Shown here: one piece after another, positions 1-12,100 of the stretch
How the letters are laid out: every line of letters begins with the position of its first letter
Position numbering within the stretch: the stretch's first letter is position 1
Made by a program: the position numbers and the translations under genes
Source: Mesocentrotus franciscanus
Lineage: Eukaryota; Echinodermata; Echinoidea; Camarodonta; Strongylocentrotidae
Assembly: GCA_037976565.1 (NCBI GenBank)
Contig: CP137668.1
Coordinates: forward strand, 19,799,804-19,863,803
Reading direction: 5' to 3'
Length of the DNA: 64,000 nucleotides
The notes under the pieces: generated by a model
Seen by the model: only the letters and a program-made list of their open reading frames with translations
Told to the model about the DNA's origin: nothing
The model's database searches: none

Positions 1-29
1 TTACATTTTATTTTTATTTTACGATTCAG

Positions 30-194
30 CTGGTAGAACCCTTTACAGCTCCAATGGTCCTCTTGCTCGCGGGGCTGCCTTCGAAGATATTGGTTCTAAA
101 GCAACGTCACTCTCCTGTCAAATACGCACCGTGGCCAGCGCCGTCAGTTTCGAAATTTGCTTCGATTCTCAAGGAAATGATTGTTACACAGTCG
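30..194 (+). CDS. FAMeT-like gene, visible exon 1 (module 1, first half)
   Basis: Acceptor ttcag ends at 29 and donor gtaaga starts at 195. It enters needing two bases to finish a codon and leaves in phase 1. It encodes a stretch ending VSFEICFDSQGNDCYTV, equivalent to the ends of the short exons at 1827 and 7552. An ATG-started reading at 54-323 is a shadow in another frame. Confidence 0.7.
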
Positions 195-3100
195 GTAAGA
201 ATATACCTTCAAAGAATCTACCCTCATACATTCATGTATATCATCTTAACTAAAAATTATATTCCATCAATAAATTTATATCATGATGATTCACAGCATT
301 TATGGCGCCATATTTCTGATTAAACAGATTCAAAGACGCAGGCTCGGTCATTGAAGTTAGTATTCCACATTTGTCGGAATAGGTCAATTTTAAGTCATGA
401 TTTAAAATGTCCCAAATTGTCAATCTCCCATGCAAAGTGAGGAAAGGAGTGAGTTCTGCAACGAGGAGCAATGGATGAACAGGCGCAGTCTAAAATATCA
501 GGATACATTTTGAAGATCAATGTATGTAATGATCCGAATCCCTAGCTACGTTATGAGCTATTCCAAATTATATTTCGTGATATTTTATTTTCAAAATCTT
601 ATGCTATATCAAAATTTCCATACAAAAAGACATGCATGTATTTGTTCGCTTTTTGTTCTTTAAATGTCACAAATAAACAGATAAATATGTAATAAATAAA
701 TGAAACGTGCCCCTTTTGTTAAGCTAGGTCATTCATCACGTTCGCAGTATGTTCTTATGTTCTAGTATAATACCAAATTATGTTCAAAGATTTTCGACTT
801 CATTTTTCGTTTTCTTCTCCACCGCAGAACTGAGCACGCAACCCAGACAGACATCCCGAATCGTGTATGGAGGAAAGTTAGTGAGCAACGAAGAAATCGG
901 TATTTTTATTACCCCTAACAAGGAGTCGAAAATCTTCTTTCGTATTGAGAGACGTCAGCTTGAGATCTGGAATAAGGAACCAGACAATGAACGCCAACTC
1001 ATCGCTAAAATCCCCGGAAAAGGTCGCAGGTTCGATTCCATTTGGGCTTCTACAAGTGATGGTGAATTCACCGAGCTGCAGATGATCGAGATTGAAGGTA
1101 TCTTCATATCTTCTCCATTACTGATTTTAAATAAAAACATTGTTCCCCTTCCACGGAGTTCTTTATTTACAAAACGAATAAAATCATGTGCCCAAAATTG
1201 ATAAAATGAACATTGCTAAACACTGGATAGTGCTTTCAGGGAAGTTTTTTGATTGTCTCTCATCATTTTTGTTGTTGTTGAGAAACTGAATAAAAAGTAG
1301 AAGCTTTATAACTAGAGACTTATCGAACTATAAAGAAAGAAAAGAGGTTATAGAAGACAAAACTGGATAAAGTATGAATTCAAAGTTAGTTAAAAAGTGC
1401 TTTTGAAAAAAGATTGTTGTAAAACCTTTAACAAAAAGTTGCAGTGACCATAGATTTGTCTTCGACTGGTTTAAAAGCCATTGCTTAAAAGTACACAGTG
1501 AGACAAGGCAGGCATTTGCATTTAGCAATTTTCATAATTTTGAATGTGTTTCGTTGTTAGACAGGAATAACACAGGAATGAGGAAAAATTATAAATGAGA
1601 TATCTGTTTTCAGAAAAATATTGTTTCTTTTATCTGGATATTCCAGTACACCAATAATAAAACTAAATAGATTCTTCAATTGCAGCATCCTAAATACATT
1701 ATCACTGCAAAGTAGCAGATTAAATTCGCAGAATTATACTTTCCACACCCATGCTTTACAGTAATGGACGCTTCTAAAAATAATTGCTTTCAATACAATC
1801 ACGAATTTTTGTTTTGACCCTGTAAGCCGTTAGAGAGATTTCATCCACGACTACTCTTGAGAGAACATCGATTGCAACTCAACTTCAGTTCCCAGGGCAA
1901 CTGGTGTTAAGCTTTGCTCTGGAGGCTGACAAGCTCTTCATGGAGTTTCGTCGCCAAGATGGGACGAGTTATACGATAGGTAAGGCAAGCCAGGCACATT
2001 ACAGTTGACTATTATCATTTTATTATTGGTATGATGTCCGGGACAAATGTAGTCTCTTTATGATATATGCGAATTTAAAGCTCTCTAGTAAACAAAAAAA
2101 TAGATATGATACTATTAACAGTATGAATTCAGCGCTACATAGTCGGTACAGTGTACTAGAAACTTCATCCAAATTTGTTTGAATGACTAGTTTCTATAAT
2201 TATATGGATTCCATGCAATGACAATTTGTCAGACATCGTAACATCAAGTCTATACTATAAATCCTTCCCATGACATTGCAATAGTTACTCATCCAGAAAC
2301 GCACACTAATACGTATTAATAGCATGATAAGTAATTTCATAATCATATTATGAAGTGTATTGTAAATCCTTTCCCTGATATTACCAAAATAAAGGAATGA
2401 AGTTATCTTTTCTCAACCCAGAAATTGGTAAAATAAAACTGATTGTACAACACTTGCTCTTGCGACAATTGATGCGCGTCAATTTCCTATATAGTTTTAT
2501 ACTAACCGAATGCTTAAAGGGAAATCCAACCAAAATAGACAACTACTCTAAAAGAAAGCAGAAAACCAGAGAAGCAAACTGATAAAAGTTTCAATTAAAT
2601 CTGACTAAATAATTTTTGAAAGTTGCGATCACTATACGTATGGGCACTTCAAATTGGCTGAAGCGGTAATGTCAATGTGATGTAGCGAGTGCCGGGCTAC
2701 TTTCCCATCTGTTCTTACATATAAAATGACTAACATTTAAATTTTTCAAAAAAATCACTGCTCAAGGGGGTCTGTTCTTTTCAGATGACCTATAATATTT
2801 TGTTATCTATAATATATTTTGAGTTGTGTCCCAAGGGAGAAGGAACTTACGAGAAAAACATAAATTAATGATATTTTTGTACACGGCCAATGGGAGAGTT
2901 ATCCACGTCCTACGTCACAATCCACTGACCGAACTACCAATTTGAGATTCGCATAGACTTAGTGATCTCATATTTCAAACACTTCCTTACACACTTCCTT
3001 AACTTCCTTACTATACTGGTCCGATTCATTTCAAACTTTTGCCATTCTGTTTCTGTTATTTTTCTGCTTACATACAAATCAACTTATTACAATGGTTGGT

Positions 3101-6100
3101 TGTCCTTTAACTTCAGCCATTGACATAATCAGTAAACCACAATATACATTTAACCCTAACCCTATACATAAAATATAAAACCCGATTGCAGTCCTGATAT
3201 GAACCTCTCCCTTTAAAGGAATAAAGCAATTTTGGAAGGAGCAAATGTCAGGTCGATCACCAGTAAAAATAAGGTAAATCTTCCACTAATCTATGACATA
3301 CGACTGTTTCTTTGGCATGCAGAAATGGGCACGAAACCAACACAGACATCTGTTATCCACAGTGCGGGTAGTAACCTATGTGACCCTCAGAACGAACCGT
3401 TCCTCGAGTTTGGCAATGACATTGACCCACCAAACCAACTCTTCATCGATGTTTTCGAGTCTAACGTGACTGTTTATACTGCAAGGGGTCAAAGAATGGT
3501 AGCACCCATTTCAGAAGCTTATCTCTACAACCATTTCGACATTTGGACGGTGGGTGGTGGTATTGCTCTCGCTGTGGAAGAAATTGAAGGTAGGTATAAC
3601 ACATAATGTCCGCTTTCATTTTTATTCTTATATATACTGTATATTTTTTTCTTAAAAAATCGACATAGGCATAGAAAGCTGACATTTACATGCAAATTGG
3701 CTTTTACTCTGCCTTCTTTCCTTTTTTTAAAATAAATATTTTCAGATACAGGAATTTTTATTAGAGAATAATGAAATAACGAATAAAGAATGATGCCAGT
3801 ATTGCCAATAGAGGTTCATTGATTTTAAATATTCATTCAATTTGTATCATTGCATAAAGGAAGGTTAGATCAAACAAGGCTATCAAAGTTCCCTACTTCG
3901 AAAAATTCAAAGTAACGCTTATTATCACTATTAGAACGATAAACTACCACCACACTTTTGCACTTGAAGAGCTCTCCGAATACTGCCGAGATGTGACGTC
4001 ACTCAAGGGACCGAAATTAGCATGAGTAGACGATGTTTCATAACAATGCACACATCTCAGTGCCTTCACTTATTTATTTGACTTCACAAGCTTCATTGTA
4101 ACTGTTTGATCTGTTGCCTCCCTCTAAATTTCGGATATGTTGCTTCCTGGTTTCTAATGACACAATATTGGCCGTATTTGTGATTTTCAACGTCTCATTT
4201 AAAAGAAAAATTGTCTCATTATCCTTGTCACAACCAAGGGGAGGGTGTGACGTCGTGTTGGTCCAGCCTGCCTAATTCAGGGCAATACGACTTGTTATAT
4301 ATCACCCTCACCTTCGGTTAGGGCGATATTATGTCGTATTGCCCTGAAGGCAGTCAATATTACTTAATTATTAATAAGGGTGGCTAGTCAAATCAGGAAA
4401 CATAACTTTTATATCGATGGGCGACCAGGGACACATCTGAAGAAAAAAAAAAATTGTTATTGAATTTGTTCTCTTAACACAGATGAAGATTCGAAAGATT
4501 CTCTTCCAAGTAAGACAGAGCTAGACGACACAGAACCAGAAAACGAACCAGTAGAAGAGGCTAAGGGTGACAGCCCCGGCGTTAAACCAGAGCGAAAGCG
4601 AAAAGGAAACAAGGGCGGCAGAAGACGAGGAAAATCTAAAGAGTCAGAATCAGATGAAGACACAGAACCAGAAAACGAACCAGAAGAAGAGGCTAAGGGT
4701 GACAGCCCCGGCGTTAAACCAGAGCGAAAGCGAAAAGGAAACAAGGGCGGCAGAAGACGAGAAAAATCTAAAGAGTCAGAATCAGATGAAGACACAGAAC
4801 CAGAAAACGAACCAGAAGAAGAGGCTAAGGGTGACAGCCCCGGCGTTAAACCAGAGCGAAAGCGAAAAGGAAACAAGGGCGGCAGAAGACGAGGAAAATC
4901 TAAAGAGTCCGAATCAGATGAAGACACAGAACCAGAAAACGAACCAGAAGAAGAGGCTAAGGGTGACAGCCCCGGCGTTAAACCAGAGCGAAAGCGAAAA
5001 GGAAACAAGGGCGGCAGAAGACGAGGAAAATCTAAAGAGTCAGAATCAGATGAAGACACAGAACCAGAAAACGAACCAGAAGAAGAGGCTAAGGGTGACA
5101 GCCCCGGCGTTAAACCAGAGCGAAAGCGAAAAGGAAACAAGGGCGGCAGAAGACGAGGAAAATCTAAAGAGTCAGAATCAGATGAAGACACAGAACCAGA
5201 AAACGAACCAGAAGAAGAGGCTAAGGGTGACAGCCCCGGCGTTAAACCAGAGCGAAATCGAAAAGGAAACAAAGGCGGCAGAAGACGAGAAAAATCTAAA
5301 GAGTCAGAATCAGAAGACGAAACAGAAGAAGAAACAGAACCGGTTATTGAACCAGTAATAGAGGACACAGTTGAAGAAACGGAACCTCTCATTGAACCAG
5401 TAATAGAGGACACAGTTGAAGAAACGGAACCTCTCATTGAACCAGTAATAGAAGACACAGTTGAAGAAACAGAACCAGTAAACGAAGTAGTGGAAGAAGT
5501 GCAGGGTGACAGTCCTGGCGTTGAATTGGAGAGAACTAGGGGTGACAAAATCATAGAACGGCAAGATATTGACGACACAACACAAGAGTCATCTTTGACA
5601 CCAACTCAAGTTCCACCAGTTATTGAGACAATACGAAACACGGGATCAACCGATGAGCCAGGTATACACTTTGTGAAATATTCATTGATTGATGGAATTC
5701 GGTATTCTAAATTTAATTTCTCTCCTGAAATGAAGAAATTTCTCCTAAGCACACTTTGGATAGTCATATTTAAAGAACCCTTGTTTCTGAGAAAATGAAC
5801 GAATTGAAAAACATTCAAGAGATAGCTCAGGGATGAATTGTGAATTATTAGACATCGGCATTAATCTAGTATTTTTAAAATATTTATTTATTTATATATT
5901 TTATTTTTTTAAATTAAATCATTAGTTATTATTATTTTATTTTGCTTGAAACAAATTGAATAAAGTCTTTACATGTAATAATACTTTCAATCTCCTTTTT
6001 TCTACATCTTTTGTATTGGCTACTATAGGCGTCTGTATATTTAACTTAATCTGATGATGGTGTATTTTTTTAAGAGGTGTAGTTCACGCATTGTTATTAT

Positions 6101-9100
6101 CCAGTTCATCGTATTCTCTTATGTATTTTCACGCAGAGGTCGGAGAGAGTGTTAGCCAGGACGTAGTAAAGCCGGGTAAGACCCCCCTTTTGCCATTTGA
6201 GTGAAAGAATACAAAAAATCATAAGCTTATTTTGGATTAGAAATCAACGCAGACACACGCTTACGGACACACATACAAAAAAGATACATGTATACTCAGC
6301 GGATCTGCAAACATTCTCTTATTCTTACCACTTCCATAATTTTGTAGACCTTAAATACCTTAAAAACCTTAAATACCTTAAATACCTTAAATACCTTAAA
6401 TACCTTAAATACACTTAATGTATATTTCATTTAGAATATTCTGAGATGAGTATTAAAACCCATCCTTCCAATTTGCTGTTCAAATTTGAAATAAACTTTA
6501 TAACATCTATACGAGCCCAAAAGTAGCACATACGATATTACACTTTTTTCAAACTTAGGTACTGTACTGTTCACTTCCTTCTTGGCAGTGACTCTTCTGA
6601 TATTGAAATCATATCATATTATATTCTCATGTCATTTTGTATTTCAGATAATATTTTGCACTTAATATTAATGAATTCGGTTAACATTGTGTTTTAAATA
6701 GGCAACACATTGTTTCTCTTTTGTTTAAATGCAATTATGTAACTCTCTTTTTCACTTCCATTCTCTTATTTTTGTAGTCGTGAAACCGTTCAACGAAGAA
6801 CCTGGTAAGGCCTTAGATTGTTCTCTTCTTTTAATTTTATACTTCTATTTCATTCTTTTTAACTGCCCAAACAGTGTGAGATTTGATTTTGTGTGTCTTA
6901 ACAAGGCGAGATATCTCACACTATGAAAACAATATTTCTTTGCATTGTCAAGACAAGCTGACATTAATCTAACATTCAATATTAAGTTTAGTTTAGTAAA
7001 GACACTGCACTATAAAGTTTTGTTCATTCACCATACTCATTTAGATTTTTTCCTTTTTAACCAGTGCAAGATGAAAATCATCCGTATATTATCTTTCTTT
7101 AGTTTTTTTTAATATTTCCTGCACTCCTTTTAAAAAGGAAACCCAGTGTTTACGTTTACGTTCTGCTAGCTAAACAAAAGTAGAATGTTATCCCCTTGTG
7201 GGCCACCAATGTTTTGGACAGTTATTAATACTGAACTTTAAGTAGATAAACTTTGACTTGAAATAATGTGTTTCATTGATAGTCTTGGCAAAATATTTGT
7301 GCAAAGATAATTATAAACTTCATCGAGGATTTATTTGCTGTTTCTTGAAGAAAAGGGTAGATCTTCTTTTTCCATACGCATGGTACAGCACTTGAATTCT
7401 TAACAAAGTCGAAGGAATTGCCACATGCTCTATATATAATTTAATGAATTCCGTACATTAATGTTCAAGTCTGATGTTCATTATGCATTTCTTTTTTAAA
7501 TCATCACAAAAACTAAGTTTTACGCGAAGTATTTAATTTTGTTTTCTTCAGATAAGTCAGCCACTCTTGAAACCAAAGTACCTGGCGTCGCTGAGTTCTT
7601 CGATCGAACCTTGGATATAGACCGTTTATTACAGCTTCAGTTTGATTTCAGTGTCACCATTCACACCGGTTTCGCTATCCTCTTGACACAAGAACAAATT
7701 CTTAGGGGAGATTATTACTCAATCGGTGAGAATGTTCTCTGTTCTGTTTTTCCATAACTTTGGCTATAAAATGCTTTTCTGACCATGTTTATTACATATT
7801 TTATTTTCGTTAAAAGATAACCACTTTCTCACGGACCTATTTGTAACTAGTCATGTTCAGCTCTAAGTTGGGCCATGAGGCTGCCATTCCTGCAAGACTT
7901 ACTAATGCAGACTTTTTTCATGTTTTACTGAAGTCAAGTTTCACTCCATCTTTTTACTTCGAGAGGTGTTATTAAAAAAATATTAATTGTCGAATGTGAG
8001 AGATTGATGGTGAGATACATATTTTGGATTTTAACATACTTGTATTTTCAATTGTGTATTTGTGTGTATGGCAGGTATAACCGAGGATAACACCTACATG
8101 GTCCAGCGATGTAATAAGGAAACAGAGGAATGTAATCAACTCTTCACCAGTAAAATTGTTCCACTTGTACGTAAATACAGTATTCCATATGAATCTCATT
8201 AAAAATTCACTCTAATCGGTATTTGTTGCGCTTTACCAAGTAGATTCACACAATCGCATTTATGATCCGAAATCTTCTTAATGTAAACCTACACTGTTTC
8301 CAAATATTTTGCTGTAATATCTATATGCTCGAATCTTTTTTCCCTTTGCAGCAACGGTTATATGCCCTCCGGTTGCTCCCCCCTTTTTTGTTTGTTTGTT
8401 GTTGTGTTTTTTTAACAGTGTCGGTGCGGCGTTTTTTTTCTTCTCAAAGCATGCACCTTCCTTTCATTGTAATTAACTTTAGGTCAATAAGGATCCGCAA
8501 TTTTTTCGATATTTTTAATTTGCGTGTAATAACTTAATTTATTGCATTGTTGTAAGTTAATTATTTAATCGACATGTAATATATTTTTGCTTTTAATGGA
8601 ATGGAAATTAAATTTAATTAAATCAAATCGAATCAAACTTATTATGATCTTTGTTCTTGATAATGAAAGGGTGAAGGAACGGAAATCTTCACGCTGAAGA
8701 TTCAGAAGATCCTGAATGATAATAACAACCCTGATGCTGATGGAGCATACTCCTACTGGTTTTCATTGCTGTATGAAGGAGCTGTGGTCGGAGAACAGGT
8801 GGAGGTACAGTATCCAGATACATTCTATATTAGGTACATTGGATGCATCTCCTACGAGTACGTGGCCTCGTGGAATCTCTTCTCTGTTGTCTCACCGGGT
8901 AAGTACGCATTCAGTCAATCTAACCCTTCCATATAGCTCTGTTAATATGACGTGCAAAGTGAATAGCTAGAAAGAGAGAGAAAGCGAGAGAGAAGGAGGG
9001 AGCAAGGGAACTAGAGAGAGAGAGAGAGAGGGGCGAGGAGAGAGGGGGAGAAGAGATGTAGAAAAAGAAAGAGACTTTTGGAATAGAGGGAGAACAAGAC

Positions 9101-12100
9101 ACACGATATAACCGGGAAAATTAGTATAACAAGACAAAGATGGATAGAAAAAGAGAGGGAGGGAGAGAGAAAGCCTTAGAAAAGGACAGGTGAACGGTAT
9201 GGATATGATTAATGGCGAGCGCGTGCCCGAGAGAAGACATGATGTAGAGAAGGATAACAAGAATCAGAGCAAAGTTTGTAGATGATTTTAGAAAGGGAGA
9301 AAAGGGATAGGGAAACTGGGAAAGTATAATACAATGATAGAGAGAGGGGGTGGGTGAGGATATTTGTCATTTTGATATACGTACAGGTAGGACAATTTAG
9401 AATTTGCCGACAGAAATTTCGAACGGGTGTGTCACTCCATTCCCCCTCCACAGGAATGATCATAGCCATCATGATATTGCTAATTATCGTAACAGATTTT
9501 CGATACAGAAGAGTCATATAAAGCCTATACGTGCGAGTCATGTTCGATATTGTGACATACGGCCATTCCTTACGTCCAGTTTCCATCTTTATTTTACCTT
9601 TTTTGTACAGGTTCTATCCAGAGGTCCTCTGCAATCATATTTCGGGACGCCGAACAATCAAGCAGTCTGGAAGTGAATGCATTCGATCGTGAGGTTGTAT
9701 TCAGTGTCGAAGCCAAACACTTGTTGATCATTCGTCTCTACACCGATGTGGACGTCTACCGAATCCGTGAGTCGAACGAAGTTACTATCCTGATTTTATT
9801 TTAATTCATTTTTATTTTTTTTAACTCAAACTTACTTTAATATTCAAAATAACAACATCAGTTGTAATAGACCTGTTTACTAACAGTATTTCAAAATGTT
9901 ACATGTTTCTCTCCTCACCGTGAATAAGATGTCCATGACTTTGACATATGTGTCATATGGAATTTGTAAAACATATTAAACATCTAAATAACACTGCATT
10001 ATTGATCATTCATTATTTGTTATGACTTTAACCAAGGGAAAGAGTTCAAGTTGAAGTTCAAGCATATTCATTATCACTTTGTAAATCATATGGGCATTCA
10101 TTTAACACAATATATCCAGCAATGGAGAGTTTACAGTAAATAATGAAAACGAGCATAATATTGCTGAAATAATGGTGTTTTTTAAATGAGAGATATGTCA
10201 TAAATGAGCTGTAAACAAGACAAAATTGACAGGTGTACAAAGAAACTAAGCTTTTCTTAGCTAGTAGATCCTGTTAATATGTTGTGTTATGTATACAAAA
10301 TTAGCAATTTTACATAAATATAAGAAATAAAAGATAAAATATCATAAGTAAATACAATGCCTTATTGTTGGATATCGCTCAACATATTGTTTAAAAAGCA
10401 AAAGTAGTAGGTGGGGAAAGAACAAAGAGAAATAAGATGACAGGAGACAGTTATTACAATAATATAATGATCAGAAGGTATATATTTTATACTCATTGAT
10501 TCATAATGCTTTTGAAGATTTATTATTGATTATCATTTTGGAATTCAAACTATTATCCAAAAACGCTAATTTTTTTCTTTTCTTTCTGTAACAAAGTTGT
10601 TGGAGACAAAGACAACGAATATGTTACGGGATCGTCTGATGCTGGTCCTCCAGCTCCGGGCGATGTGTCGCGTCGCGTTGACGGAGGTGTGTTAAGTCTG
10701 TCGGGCAAGCAGTTCTACTTATCTTGGAGAAACGGCAGGATGAAGTTCGGCGAAACGAAGGAGGATAGCGAGGCGATGATGAATTGGTTGATTGGGGGTG
10801 AAATCGCGGTGACTGAGCTAGAATTCATCGCTGGTTACGACAGCTTGTATCACATACACACATACAAGTACTTCTATGTATATGGTTAGTAAAACTAAAC
10901 TTTTTTCATATAATTATATTGATATTACACTGCAAAGTTGGTAATTGACATTGTCTCGGACTCTCGGTATCTCTAAACGACGACACCAGTAAACTGTTCA
11001 AAAACACCATATTAATAGAAGTTAAGTGATTGAATTCCTTCCTACGTCAGTTCCATCCTCTTAAACACTTTGTAATTCTATCGAAAGTAAATAAAATCAA
11101 TTATTTTTTGTCAAATGAAGAAAAAACATCATGGTTATGAAAAATCATGAAATTATTCAATGCATATATAAATAACCACAAGCGGCAAAAATATTGCTCT
11201 AACGGTTAAGACTAGACTGATAAATTTTAAGTGGGTGATATTGCCTAGGCCTCTTAGTTTCGTAGGCCTAGTACCCTTTTCCCCTTACGTGCAAATAATT
11301 AATCTTGAAAAGCAATTCATGTGTTTCATTATGCGATTCCTCAAGCATGCTCGCCATCGTACTCGTCATTATGTTATTGCAGGTTAAATGTTTGTATTTC
11401 CCCCTCTTGTCTATCCTTCAAGCTTTTATCATCCTGGAGCAAACTAGAAACTGCATGCAACAATCAAACTGTGTCACCGTACTTTGTACGTGTATAATAA
11501 TTATACTCAATACAATATTTCGGTCCAGGGTTTTGATCCGTGACTCATAAAGAGTTTTAACCATTTCCTTCTTTTTAAACTTATAGGCGATGTTTTGCAA
11601 TCGACTCATGATCGAATACGGGCAACTTCTCTCACTTTCTTCCCTCTACGTCACGAGCGTGGCGCACCATTCATCGACCTCAAGATCAAAGCCTCGGGAA
11701 CTGTCTTGGTTGCGCTCACCACAGATCAGGAACATCCTGAATCTGACATGGTTTTGATTAGTAAGTCCACTGATAACTGGTTTTGTAGTAACCATAGCAA
11801 CATTCTGACTAATGTTTTTTTCTTTTCTTTGGATGGGTTGCACTCTTTTCGTTTGGATAATAACCTGAATATTATTTTCGCTCTACATGTGTGTGCGTGT
11901 GTGTGTGTGGGGGGTGGGGTAGTTTTACGACTTAAGCCCCTTGCACACAATGACGTAATTTGTCTGATGTAGAACGTCGTCGGTGACTAGCGGGATCTAT
12001 GATCTGTCTGTCATGCGCAATATGAGAGAGATATTGTATTCGAAGTATATTTGAAATGTTGCTCCACTAAATATTAATAATGTTATCATTGATAAATTAA

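Noticed and set aside
4457..5578. 373-codon Ser-rich reading on the minus strand
   Set aside because: It is the mirror of the 132-bp coding repeat; the + frame has matching splice phases at both ends and continues the gene, while the minus frame has no splice support.
8920..9260. Ser/Leu-rich minus-strand readings
   Set aside because: They arise from a GA-rich simple repeat inside an intron.
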